Assembly (NCBI GenBank): GCA_018815245.1
Contig: JAHIXK010000017.1
Location: 272,328-336,327 of the forward strand
DNA length: 64,000 bases
Reading direction: 5' to 3'
Source: Gammaproteobacteria bacterium
GTDB lineage: Bacteria; Pseudomonadota; Gammaproteobacteria; Burkholderiales; Burkholderiaceae_B
The position numbers and the translations under genes are program-made. Shown here piece after piece: positions 48,301 to 56,963 of the stretch. Position 1 is the first letter of the stretch; each line of letters opens with the position of its first letter. The notes below the pieces were generated by a model. That model did no database searches and was not told the DNA's origin. It worked only from the letters and a program-made list of their open reading frames with translations.

Positions 48301-49565
48301 TATTTGTTGGAATCGAGGGGGCTAAGTGCGCCGTCCAGAACACCGCCCTCGGAACCTGCACTGGAGGAAATACCGCTGCTGAGTGAATCAAGCAAGCCCG
48401 TGTCGGAATCGCTCGATGTGCTGCTTAGACCGGAGAGCAAACCACCGTCAGTAATAGGGCCCAGGATCGGATCAATAACCGGCTCAATGACATCGATTAC
48501 AGGATCAGCAATAGGGTCTGTGATGTCAGTGATAATGTCCACAATTGGATCAATAACCGGCTCAATGACATCGATTACAGGATCAGCAATAGGGTCTGTG
48601 ATGTCAGTGATAATTTCCACAATTGGATCAATAACCGGCTCAATGACATCGGTTATCGGATCAAGTACGCCGTCAACAATGTCCAGTTCGGGTAGCGAAC
48701 CCACCAGTGACACCACATCATCCAGGGTCGAACCAAGGCTTAGCAAGCTGTCAATTTGCGGATTGGAAACAACATCGACTGACCCCAACAAATCGCTCAG
48801 TGTGGTGGATACATCGTCCGCACTGTCCAAAATGGAGAAGCCAAGGTCTGTACTGGATAAGGAATTCTGAACACCAACCTGGCTTTGCACTTCGCCGGCC
48901 AGGCCATCGAACACGGGCTCGAAGGTGCTGTTCAACAGATTGATTTGGCCCAGCACCGCATCAATTGCGCCCTGCAGGTTTTCTGAACTGGGGTTTTGCC
49001 CCAGACCGCCCACCAAACTCATCAAGGCATCATCTGGATTCACACTGTCGCTGCCTTCAAGCATCGCAAGCAGTTGGGAAAATTCTGGCGACAAAGGCAC
49101 CATGGAACCATCCGCATTGGCAAGTGGTTTGAGCAAGGCTGAATTGCTGTCAGCAGTTTGCTGCGCCAGCGCCTTGTCGCCCAAAGCCGCCAAAGTGGCA
49201 GATTCGCCCACCGCTTCCTTGCCGAAGGTAACCGGGGCCGCGCTGGCCACCTGTGCCGCAATGCCCATGGCGCTGGATACACCACCCATGTCGGCCACAG
49301 CCACTGCGCCCAGTAAACCAGCGCCGGAATACGCCGGTGACAAACCGGAAAAACCACTGCCTGAATGAGTTGGGGAAGCGATTGATTGCTTGGCCGACGC
49401 ATTGAAGAATCCGGTACTGGCACCAAGGCCATCGAATTCGTTGTTCACAATGGTGGACTGCAAAAACTGCATATTGGCCGCGGAAGGGTCGGCAAGTTGC
49501 TGCTCCGCGCGCTCAATGGCCAAGTCTTCAGCAGTGGTATTGGTGTTGTGAATGTCGTCGCCCAT
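48300..49565 (-). CDS. Repeat-containing acidic protein, predicted cargo of the adjacent type I secretion system
   Basis: 421 residues of unknown family, no Cys, no signal peptide, very few basic residues. Residues about 1-170 are Ala/Ser/Gly-rich. Residues about 295-375 are a tandem array with a 26-residue unit (VIDPIVDIITDITDPIADP core) in which Asp/Glu-Pro alternates with Ile/Val. The C-terminus is Ser/Asp/Gly-rich (SSGISSSAGSEGGVLDG), like that of the next gene. It is on the same strand as the exporter operon and 134 bases from tolC. RTX nonapeptides are absent. Export as an extracellular or surface-matrix protein is my inference. Confidence 0.6.
   Translation of the reverse strand: MGDDIHNTNTTAEDLAIERAEQQLADPSAANMQFLQSTIVNNEFDGLGASTGFFNASAKQSIASPTHSGSGFSGLSPAYSGAGLLGAVAVADMGGVSSAMGIAAQVASAAPVTFGKEAVGESATLAALGDKALAQQTADSNSALLKPLANADGSMVPLSPEFSQLLAMLEGSDSVNPDDALMSLVGGLGQNPSSENLQGAIDAVLGQINLLNSTFEPVFDGLAGEVQSQVGVQNSLSSTDLGFSILDSADDVSTTLSDLLGSVDVVSNPQIDSLLSLGSTLDDVVSLVGSLPELDIVDGVLDPITDVIEPVIDPIVEIITDITDPIADPVIDVIEPVIDPIVDIITDITDPIADPVIDVIEPVIDPILGPITDGGLLSGLSSTSSDSDTGLLDSLSSGISSSAGSEGGVLDGALSPLDSNK
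48469..48670. repeat. 78-bp tandem repeat, about 2.6 copies
   Basis: Copies begin at 48469, 48547 and 48625. The first two are almost identical; the third diverges after about 30 bases. The unit keeps the reading frame and encodes 26 residues of the 421-residue protein. Near identity at DNA level implies recent duplication or gene conversion. Confidence 0.9.
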
Positions 49566-49698
49566 CTTTGTCAGTCCTTTGGGAATACCCCTATTTGTCC
49601 CAGTTTCTCAGGCTTTCGCAACTGCGAATGAATGAAATGAGGTCAAAAAGTACCCTTATTTGATCAGTGTGAGCATTTTACCCACATAAATCAAGGCT
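49566..49698 (-). promoter_or_regulatory. Upstream region of the repeat-protein gene with a duplicated motif
   Basis: TACCCCTATTTG at 49586-49597 and TACCCTTATTTG at 49651-49662 differ at one base and lie 65 bases apart, about six helical turns. They could bind a regulator. The TolC-like gene ends at 49699 with no strong terminator. Confidence 0.45.
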
Positions 49699-51393
49699 TT
49701 ACCGATAAAAACGAGGGTCCAGAATGGGGGCGGGTCTCAAAGCAGGCCGCAGGTCTTTTTCAGCATCACTGCCCTTAACCCTGTTGCGCTGGGAACTCTT
49801 CTCAACCTCCAGCCGCTGCGCCGGGGTCAACACAAAGCCGGCGGCTTTGTCCACCTCGGTTTGGCTAACATCCAGCCCCAGCTTTTCAGCAATCTTTTGG
49901 TCTGCCGGGCTGCTGGCAATGTCCGCAGTGTCTTTCAGGCTGTCCTCAAGACGCTCGCGCTCCGGGGTTCTCGAGAAAAACAACTCGAACCAGTCACCTT
50001 CCGCGCCTGCAGTGGGCATCATCAGGCCCATGGTGTGCATCAAGCGGAAACCGGCTTCGCGGGCATCAAACACGGCATTGATGTACGCAATCAGCACATT
50101 GAAATATTCCACTTGCGCATCCAGCATCACGATGACCGTTTCGCGGCCAAAATCGCGAAGGCGTTTGCGGTTTTTGAACACCTGCAGTGAATCGGCATAA
50201 GCACCACGCAAGGTGATTGATCGGGACTGTCCAGCAGTCCACTTTCCCCACTGAAAACGCACACTTTCCTCAACCCGCAGGCGGGCAGCGGCCAACTGGG
50301 CGCGGCGGGTGTCAATGGTGGCAGCAGCCTGGTTCACGCGGGCCACCTGCTCACCGCCTGAAAAAGCACTGTACTGCAAACGCAGGTTTACCGAACTGTC
50401 GGTTCTGTCGCCTGTGAAAGGATCGGGTTCACCGAAAAATTGTTGAATTCCCACCAAATTCAGCGACGGGTAAAGGCTTGCGTCTTCCGCAGTGTAGGTG
50501 TGTCGGGCTTTCACGATCTGGCTTTCTGCCACTCGAATTTCCGGGTTGGAAAACAGCGCCTTGGTCACCGCCTCGTCCACCAACGGGGGCAACATGGTGC
50601 GCTGCACCTCCAGTTCAGGCACGTTGTAGCCCTCTGGGTACACACCAAAGTAGCGGAAGTAGGTGGCACGCGCCTCCTCAAACTGCCCTTCAAAATTCAC
50701 CAGGCGATCACGGGTTACCGCCAAACGGGCTTTGGCAAACTGGGCATCTGTCACCCCGCTGCCACCCAGCTCAACGCGGCGCTCCTCCAGCACAAGCAAT
50801 TGCGCCACAGCGGCCTCTGCCGCACGCGATGCCTCAACCAGCAATGAATTTCGGGACAGTGTACTGCTGGCCAAAAAGCTTTCCAGCACCACATCCTGAA
50901 CAGTTTTCACAAACTGACCATCGGCAATGGTGCCATCCGTTTCGGCAGCTTTCACGCGCGCCGTAATTCGGCCCGCCGTGTAAATTGGCTGACTGACCGT
51001 AATGTCAGTGGATTGTCTGTTGGTTACTGTTGAACTGGAACTGGCATTTGCGCCCACCGTAATTTTGGGGAAGTACGCCGCGCGGGCACCGTCCTCTATA
51101 AATTGTGATGCGTTCACATTGATGCGCGAGGTCACAATTTCCGGATTGGTGCGCAGCATGTTCAGGAACCGGACTTTTGTCAGTTCCTCCTTGGACATTT
51201 TTGCGGCTTCGGCCGGTTCAATCCGGCGGGCACGAAACTCGTTGTTGTCATTGCCCAAAGCAGAACCCGCTGGTGCCGGTTCAATACCAGCTTCCTGGGC
51301 CCCGGCAGGCAATGCCATCAGGGCTGAAATGAGCACGCACAAGATATTGCGAGCCAATTTGCCCCCACCCAGCTTGTCCAGTTGTGTTGTCAT
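49699..51393 (-). CDS. TolC-family outer membrane channel of a type I secretion system
   Basis: 564 residues. A signal peptide (ILCVLISALMALPAGAQEA) is followed by two outer-membrane-efflux domains with long alpha-hairpins (ATIDTRRAQLAAARLRVEES region) and the LYPSLNLVGIQQFFGEPDP strand. It forms the trimeric channel of the secretion machine with the HlyD-like and ABC proteins just upstream. The ~60 residues before the signal peptide's end and the ~70 after the last domain are not conserved parts. Last gene of the sigma/anti-sigma/ABC/HlyD/TolC run. Confidence 0.92.
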   Translation of the reverse strand: MTTQLDKLGGGKLARNILCVLISALMALPAGAQEAGIEPAPAGSALGNDNNEFRARRIEPAEAAKMSKEELTKVRFLNMLRTNPEIVTSRINVNASQFIEDGARAAYFPKITVGANASSSSTVTNRQSTDITVSQPIYTAGRITARVKAAETDGTIADGQFVKTVQDVVLESFLASSTLSRNSLLVEASRAAEAAVAQLLVLEERRVELGGSGVTDAQFAKARLAVTRDRLVNFEGQFEEARATYFRYFGVYPEGYNVPELEVQRTMLPPLVDEAVTKALFSNPEIRVAESQIVKARHTYTAEDASLYPSLNLVGIQQFFGEPDPFTGDRTDSSVNLRLQYSAFSGGEQVARVNQAAATIDTRRAQLAAARLRVEESVRFQWGKWTAGQSRSITLRGAYADSLQVFKNRKRLRDFGRETVIVMLDAQVEYFNVLIAYINAVFDAREAGFRLMHTMGLMMPTAGAEGDWFELFFSRTPERERLEDSLKDTADIASSPADQKIAEKLGLDVSQTEVDKAAGFVLTPAQRLEVEKSSQRNRVKGSDAEKDLRPALRPAPILDPRFYR

Positions 51394-51401
51394 GTGTTGC
51401 T

Positions 51402-52760
51402 TTATGGTTCTCTGAAGGCTTCTTGCTTCAGCTTCAATACAGGTTTCAGCAAATAATAAATAAAGGGTTGTGAACCCACATTAATGTCCACTTCGGCCGT
51501 CATGCCCGGTGAAATACGCAAAGGCGCATCGGGCGTGCCAAAAAATGCCTTGTCAGTACTTACGATCAGGCGATAGTAAGGCCCTGTGTCCTCCGTGCCA
51601 GGATCCGTGTCCGCTGCAATTTGTGTCACTTTGCCACTCAGGGTGCCGTAGCGCAAAAAGTCGTAAGCCGACACCTTCACTTCCGATGCCTGATCCATGC
51701 TTACATAACCGCGATCCGCAGGCGACAAACGGGTTTCAACCACCAGCACTTCGTCAACAGGTACCACTTCCATAATCGGTTCGCCTTGGCGCACCACGTT
51801 GCCCACGGCCTGCAGCTTCAGGTTTTTCACAACACCGTCAATTGGCGAACGAATCACAGCGCGGTCGCGCTGGTCACTGGCCCGGTTAATCTCGTCTTTC
51901 AAACTGGCCAACTGGCGCTCAAGCGTGGTCAGTTCATCAGCCGCGCGGCGGCGAAACTTGCCGTCTTCCTCCACACGACGTGCGCGGCTTTGCCCCACTG
52001 AAGCCTGTGCAGATGCGATCGTTTGACGCATCGACGCGATCTCGGAAGTCAAGCTATCGTAATCACGTTTCTTGGTCAGGTACTCAAGCTGCGACACCAA
52101 GCGTTCACGCACCAGCTCGCGGGTAATTTCCAGTTCGCGCAGCGTGGTCACTGCGCGGTTCTCCAAACCTTCCAGCTTGGCCTGCAATTCACCAACCTTG
52201 CCCTGGTTGCCCAGCATCTGGCTGTCATTCACGCCCAGAATACCGTTCAGCTCAGTGATTCTGGCCAGGTAAGTGGCCTGCTCGGTTCGGAACAAATCCG
52301 GGTAATCAGCAACAATTTCGCTCGGGTATTCAGGCCCCTTGCCAGAAGCTTCGCCCAGCAAACGCGCGCGGCTCATTTCCAGCGCGGCCCGGCGGCTTTT
52401 CAATTCTTCAATGTTGATACCCGAAGTGGCGAGGTTCAACTGAACCAACACCGCCCCTTCCTTCACCACATCGCCTTCTTTCACGGCAAGGTCTTGAACA
52501 ATACCGCCTTCCAGATGCTGAATGCTTTTGATCCTCGAAGAGGGGATCACCTTGCCAGGCGCAGTCACCACTTGGTCCACCCGAATGAACAACGATGCAA
52601 ACAGGGACAGTGCTATCAGACCCAAAGCAAAACGGCTTTTGGTATCAAAACCGCCGCCCTTGGGTTTGTACAACACCGGCACTTCATAAGGCTTCAAGTC
52701 AGTTTTACCGACCTCGGCCAAGGCATTGTTGGGCTTCATGATTTCCTTACCCTCGCTCAT
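51402..52760 (-). CDS. HlyD-family membrane fusion protein of a type I secretion system
   Basis: 452 residues. A short cytoplasmic N-terminus, one transmembrane helix (about 45-62), a lipoyl-like half (VKEGDVVKEGAVLVQLN), a long coiled-coil stretch (about 120-300), the second lipoyl half (IRSPIDGVVKNLKLQAVGNVVRQGEP) and a C-terminal beta domain: the LapC/PrtE-type layout. It bridges the ABC exporter to the TolC-like channel. Its ATG overlaps the ABC gene's stop by 4 bases (ATGA). Confidence 0.94.
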   Translation of the reverse strand: MSEGKEIMKPNNALAEVGKTDLKPYEVPVLYKPKGGGFDTKSRFALGLIALSLFASLFIRVDQVVTAPGKVIPSSRIKSIQHLEGGIVQDLAVKEGDVVKEGAVLVQLNLATSGINIEELKSRRAALEMSRARLLGEASGKGPEYPSEIVADYPDLFRTEQATYLARITELNGILGVNDSQMLGNQGKVGELQAKLEGLENRAVTTLRELEITRELVRERLVSQLEYLTKKRDYDSLTSEIASMRQTIASAQASVGQSRARRVEEDGKFRRRAADELTTLERQLASLKDEINRASDQRDRAVIRSPIDGVVKNLKLQAVGNVVRQGEPIMEVVPVDEVLVVETRLSPADRGYVSMDQASEVKVSAYDFLRYGTLSGKVTQIAADTDPGTEDTGPYYRLIVSTDKAFFGTPDAPLRISPGMTAEVDINVGSQPFIYYLLKPVLKLKQEAFREP

Positions 52761-54685
52761 CAGGCTTGGGCGGCTTTGCCGCCTGCATCAGAATTGGTAT
52801 GTCCTTCCGCACCCGCTGTGCCAAGGGGTTTCACCGTGTCGGTTGGGCCTATCTGCGAAGCCGCTTTGGGCGCAGCAGGAATGGGTTTGGGAACCGATAT
52901 GCCGTACAACAATTTCAGCATTTCAGGCGTTGACCCAACATGCAGTTTGGACGCCTTGTCCAAATAAATAATCTTGTCGCAAATCGACATCAAGCGAACC
53001 GAATGCGTCACCATGATGATCGTTTTTACCGTGGCCAGGCTTTTGAACACCGCCATCAAGTGCGTTTCGGCAGCAAAGTCCAAATCGTTTGTGGGTTCAT
53101 CCAGCAACAACACGGGCGCATCTGACAGAAATGCCTGGGTAATGGCCACGCGGCGGCGCTGACCGCCCGACAAACGATTGCCGCCCTCACCCACCTGCGT
53201 CATGTAACCATCGGGCATTTTCGCGATGAATTCATGGGCGCCGGAACGCTTGGCTGCCAGAAGAATTTGCTCATCACTGGCATCGGGGTTAGACCGGCGA
53301 AGGTTTTCAACAATCGTGCCCTCAAACAACTGCGATGTTTGTGGCAAAAAGCCAATCCATTTCGCCAATTCCTGTCGGGAAAACTGCGACAAATCATACT
53401 CGTCCAGCAGCACCCTGCCGCCCTGCGGTTCATACAGGCCGCGCAACAATTTCAGCAAAGTCGATTTGCCCGCGCCGTTGTCACCGGCCAAACCGTAAAT
53501 GCCGCGGGGACCAATTTGAGCGGAAACAGATTTCACCACTTCTTTTTGAGCGCCCACGTGCTGGTAGCTCACGTTTTCAAGTCGCAGTGCGCCTGAAGGC
53601 ATGGGAAGATTCAAACCGGTGTGCTGCTTTTCTTCATCAGCCGCAAACACTTTGTTCAGGCGGTCCGTGGCCTCACGGGAATGGGCGATCGATCGCCAGT
53701 GGCCAGTCAATGCCGCCAAAGGGCCAATGGCCTTAGCCGCAAGCATGTTCGACGCAATCAAACCACCCACGGTCATCCACTGGTTGATCACGGCATACGC
53801 ACCCACTGCGGTAATGGCCACGTTCACGCACAACATGATGGAAATGGACAGTTCTCGCTGGTCTTCCATTTCACCGTTTTTCTGAAACGATTCCTGAACC
53901 CAAGAGTTGTAGCTGGACACCCAGGCGCGCTTGGCAGAATCATCTTGTACCAGGCTTTTGATGGCTTCACGGCCACGGCATACTTCTGCCAACACTTCAT
54001 CACGGCGACGCGCACGCGAAAATTCTTCAACACGGCGCTTGCGGAATTCGCCAGAGCTGTACCAAGACAAACCCGCCAGGCACGCTAAACCTATCAACAC
54101 CACAGGCAACACAGGCAAAGCGATGGTGGCAATCAAACCGATGGCCAAAATAGCGAATGGCAAATCCAGAATGGTCATTGCCACCGCACCGCTCCACACC
54201 ACGCGCACAGTGTCCACATCTTTAAACAGGGAATACCAGGCTGCAGTGGAACGGGCTTCGAGTTGCCGCAACGGAATGGACAATATTTTGTTCATCAACT
54301 TGCTGGCGATCTGACCGTCAATTTTCACAGCCGACACGCGCAACACCCGGGCCCGGAATGAACGCAAAATCAAGTCTGCTGCCAGCAAAATACCCATGCC
54401 GATCAACAATGCTGTCAGCGTATTCAGGCCTGAACGGTAGATAACCCGGTCATATACCTGCAGGGAAAATACTGCAGGAAACAGCGCCACAAGGTTAACG
54501 AATATCGACAGCAACGCCGCACGCTTGAGCAAGGGCAACGCGCTTCGAATGACACCTTCAACAGTTTTGGATTGGTTGGGCTCAATACTTCCCTGGTCCG
54601 CTTTGTCCTCGCCCGAACGCTCGGACTTCAAACCAAAGTTCCAAAGTGCTTCCAGTCTTTCTTTGAACAAATATTTAACCGACAT
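52760..54685 (-). CDS. Type I secretion ABC exporter (PrtD/HlyB class, no peptidase domain)
   Basis: 641 residues: an N-terminal cytoplasmic stretch, a six-helix ABC transmembrane domain (about 60-335), and an ATPase domain with Walker A GLAGDNGAGKSTLL, signature LSGGQRRRVAITQAFL and Walker B VLLLDEPTNDLD. A C39 peptidase domain is missing, so cargo would not be cleaved at a double-Gly leader. The C-terminal ~50 residues are Pro/Ala/Gly-rich and unlike the family. It lies 14 bases after the anti-sigma gene. Confidence 0.93.
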   Translation of the reverse strand: MSVKYLFKERLEALWNFGLKSERSGEDKADQGSIEPNQSKTVEGVIRSALPLLKRAALLSIFVNLVALFPAVFSLQVYDRVIYRSGLNTLTALLIGMGILLAADLILRSFRARVLRVSAVKIDGQIASKLMNKILSIPLRQLEARSTAAWYSLFKDVDTVRVVWSGAVAMTILDLPFAILAIGLIATIALPVLPVVLIGLACLAGLSWYSSGEFRKRRVEEFSRARRRDEVLAEVCRGREAIKSLVQDDSAKRAWVSSYNSWVQESFQKNGEMEDQRELSISIMLCVNVAITAVGAYAVINQWMTVGGLIASNMLAAKAIGPLAALTGHWRSIAHSREATDRLNKVFAADEEKQHTGLNLPMPSGALRLENVSYQHVGAQKEVVKSVSAQIGPRGIYGLAGDNGAGKSTLLKLLRGLYEPQGGRVLLDEYDLSQFSRQELAKWIGFLPQTSQLFEGTIVENLRRSNPDASDEQILLAAKRSGAHEFIAKMPDGYMTQVGEGGNRLSGGQRRRVAITQAFLSDAPVLLLDEPTNDLDFAAETHLMAVFKSLATVKTIIMVTHSVRLMSICDKIIYLDKASKLHVGSTPEMLKLLYGISVPKPIPAAPKAASQIGPTDTVKPLGTAGAEGHTNSDAGGKAAQA

Positions 54686-54699
54686 TGCGATTTCCTAGG

Positions 54700-55116
54700 T
54701 TACACAGCGCCCGTTGAACCAGCCATGCGCAACTGCTGCGCTTTCAGTCGTTCAAGCAATACCAGGTACGAGGCAATCAAACGCACCACAGCCGGGCGCA
54801 TGCTCGCCAACTGTTCCCGGGTCATTCTCGCCAGCGGGTTGTCCAGCCTCGTTTTAACGTCAGCCTGGGCATCGATGGCTTTGCACACACGATCAAACAC
54901 GCTGCTCAGCGCGGCATCCACTTCAGATTCAGACATCGTGGGGTACAACACCTGCGGCTTGGCATCAATCAGGCTCAACCTTTCCTGCCAGCTCAGCACC
55001 GACTTGGCCAAAACCGGATCAAGCTTCAATTGACCTTCAAAGGTGGTGCGTTCTGTACCGCGCATCACGCCCAGCACATAGTCGGCTGCCAGCCAGTTTT
55101 TCTCATCGTCAGTCAT
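54700..55116 (-). CDS. Putative anti-sigma factor
   Basis: 138 residues, no transmembrane helix. The N-terminus WLAADYVLGVMRGTERTTFE with LSWQERLSLID resembles the sigma-binding part of ChrR/RskA-like anti-sigma proteins. It lacks the zinc HxxxCxxC motif and the membrane anchor, so it would be a soluble, divergent member. ATG at 55116 has AGGAG upstream. It lies 10 bases after the ECF sigma gene and 14 before the ABC exporter. The call rests on position and on the N-terminal motif. Confidence 0.6.
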   Translation of the reverse strand: MTDDEKNWLAADYVLGVMRGTERTTFEGQLKLDPVLAKSVLSWQERLSLIDAKPQVLYPTMSESEVDAALSSVFDRVCKAIDAQADVKTRLDNPLARMTREQLASMRPAVVRLIASYLVLLERLKAQQLRMAGSTGAV

Positions 55117-55126
55117 GGGGCTTCTC

Positions 55127-55819
55127 CTATGCCAAATATCCAGATTGTTCGGCGTCCTGTCGGCGGGTGTTGTTCGCCGCAAGCGTTGCCAAACCTTCCG
55201 TCTGAAATTCGTCGTACACAGTTTTCAATTCAATCAAACCACGACGAACCCAGGTCTTCACGGTACCCAAGGGCACATCCAGATGGTCAGAAATTTCTGC
55301 ATGGCTCATGCCATGGGTGTATGCCAGTGTAAGGACCTGCCGATATTTGCCGTCCAGGCGCTGCACACAGGCTTGCATGACCCGGCTTGTTTCCTTGTCG
55401 TCACTGCTTACAGAATGGGCTTCGAAAACCAACTCATTGGGCTCGTCATCCTGATCGGAGAACTGATCCAGCGAAATTGAATTCACCGTGTGGCTTTGCT
55501 GGGCAATTAAATCCAGCGCCCGGTTTCGCACCACTTGGTGCAACCATGTTTCGGGGGCTGAAAGCTTGTTATTGAAAGTGTGCGCATATCTCCACAGGCG
55601 AATATAGGCATCCTGCAGTACATCCTGAGCCATGCCGGGCTCCCGAACAATGCGCAACGCCACCGCAAACATCTTTCGGGACGTGAGTTGATACAACTCC
55701 TCAAACGCCTTTCGATCGCGATTTGCAATTCGTTCAATTAAAGAAGCGAGTTCTTCTCTCAACCTGCTTGTCCCCGAGATGAAGTAATCCGTGTGTTTTA
55801 TACGTTCTGATACTGTCAA
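55127..55819 (-). CDS. ECF-type RNA polymerase sigma factor
   Basis: Up to 230 residues. Region 2 (AFEELYQLTSRKMFAVALRIVREPGMAQDVLQDAYIRLW) and region 4 (YRQVLTLAYTHGMSHAEISDHLDVPLGTVKTWVRRG) are intact, giving a two-domain ECF factor of the SigK-like/ECF19-like kind. TTG at 55819 is the longest start with a poor ribosome site; TTG at 55763, preceded by GGGGACAAGCAGG, is an alternative. First gene of the run that leads to the secretion genes, so it probably directs their transcription. Confidence 0.9.
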   Translation of the reverse strand: MTVSERIKHTDYFISGTSRLREELASLIERIANRDRKAFEELYQLTSRKMFAVALRIVREPGMAQDVLQDAYIRLWRYAHTFNNKLSAPETWLHQVVRNRALDLIAQQSHTVNSISLDQFSDQDDEPNELVFEAHSVSSDDKETSRVMQACVQRLDGKYRQVLTLAYTHGMSHAEISDHLDVPLGTVKTWVRRGLIELKTVYDEFQTEGLATLAANNTRRQDAEQSGYLA

Positions 55820-56129
55820 TTTACAGTTGGGCTGAACTTTGGTTTTATCAAAAAGGCCGAGTTTTACTGTTCAAACCACTGAATAGGGTCACCCTATAAA
55901 GGGGATGTAACTCCTAAGTATCACCTAGTCTAGGGATACTAGCAAAAGTTCTGACATCCGAACAGTACCAATAATGTCTATTTGCTTACATAGATCGCTG
56001 AAAAATCAAGCCCCACACATTGTGATTAACCCGCCCGAATTTACCTACACCCAGTTGAATCCAATTTTTTAGGGGTGAAGTACAAACCTTCATAGCATCA
56101 ACCGAACAGCTACCAACAGCGGGGCGTAC
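55820..56129. promoter_or_regulatory. Divergent control region between the sigma factor and the LuxR-type regulator
   Basis: No gene seen. ATAGGGT-C-ACCCTAT at 55883-55897 is a perfect palindrome. AGTATC-A-CCTAG-T-CTAGG-GATACT at 55917-55940 is a near-perfect dyad with one extra A. A TTTAGGGGTG stretch occurs near 56068. These suggest operator sites for the adjacent regulators. Promoter boxes are not clear. Confidence 0.5.
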
Positions 56130-56864
56130 ATGACCTTAATTCCGAGCTGGCCAAGCCAGCCACACATGGGCGGGACTATGAAAAATGACAAGGGCTTGAC
56201 CGGCAGACCATCAACGCCCCGTGACCCTGGGTTGACAACACCAAACCCCGGCAGAACAGTCAGCCTTCAACCAATGTTTGTCACCAACCGCACCACACTG
56301 GAAGAAATCGACAACCATTTGGCCAGCGCCGAGACCCGGATCGTGGTCATCACCATAGAAAAAGGCAACAAACACGGCGAGACCGTGGTTCAACACATCG
56401 GTGCCAGTTATTCAGACGTACGCGTTGTGCTGGTGTGCGAGGGAACCGCACAGGATATTTTGGGCATGGCCTTCAAACCCGGAGTTTGGGCCTGCGTAAG
56501 CAGGCAATCCTCGGTGGAAACACTGCGCGAGGCTATCGACACTGTTGCCACAGGTAACCGCTATGTGGCGCCTGAATTGGTCAACAACCGCATGTATTCT
56601 GGCACCTCACCACACGACCGCCAGGAACAAAGCAGCCAAATACACACCTTGGCAGAACAGGACGAAGGCGTCCAACTGACCCGCCGTGAACGCCAGGTAT
56701 TAACCTTGATAGCCCAAGGTCGGCCGCGTCGCGAAATCGCCGAGCTTCTGAAGGTTTCGCCGCGCACCATCGACGCCTACCGCGCCCGCTTGTTGCAAAA
56801 GCTGAACCTGGATTCCAGCGTTCAGCTGGTGAAATACGCCATTTCAACAGGCATTGCGAACTAA
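56130..56864 (+). CDS. LuxR/NarL-type regulator with a degenerate receiver domain
   Basis: 244 residues. The C-terminal LuxR helix-turn-helix is clear (LTRRERQVLTLIAQGRPRREIAELLKVSPRTIDAYRARLLQKL). The N-terminal ~120 residues have receiver-like strands (RIVVITIEKG, DVRVVLVCEG, GVWACVSRQSS, then VETLREAIDTVATGNRYVAPEL) but lack the phosphoacceptor Asp, as in CsgD/VpsT-type matrix regulators. ATG at 56130 is the longest start; 56166 or 56178 are alternatives. Divergent from the sigma/secretion operon, so control of that operon is plausible. Confidence 0.82.
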   Translation: MTLIPSWPSQPHMGGTMKNDKGLTGRPSTPRDPGLTTPNPGRTVSLQPMFVTNRTTLEEIDNHLASAETRIVVITIEKGNKHGETVVQHIGASYSDVRVVLVCEGTAQDILGMAFKPGVWACVSRQSSVETLREAIDTVATGNRYVAPELVNNRMYSGTSPHDRQEQSSQIHTLAEQDEGVQLTRRERQVLTLIAQGRPRREIAELLKVSPRTIDAYRARLLQKLNLDSSVQLVKYAISTGIAN

Positions 56865-56891
56865 GCCAGCACCGCTTGCTTGCACAAGAAA

Positions 56892-56916
56892 CCCCGCAAA
56901 CACAGCGGGGTTTTTT
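56892..56916 (+). terminator. Intrinsic terminator after the LuxR-type gene
   Basis: CCCCGC, a 7-base loop, GCGGGG and six T residues. Confidence 0.9.
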
Positions 56917-56963
56917 GTTTGTGCGGCTAAAATAACGGTTTACTGCATTTTTTCGCATCAATC

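Noticed and set aside
48469..48670. Regularly spaced repeats as a CRISPR array
   Set aside because: The repeat units are contiguous with no spacers and lie in frame within an open reading frame, so they are protein-coding tandem repeats.
56917..56963. preQ1 riboswitch ahead of queC
   Set aside because: The 47-base leader after the terminator is too short and shows no preQ1 aptamer-like stem-loop.
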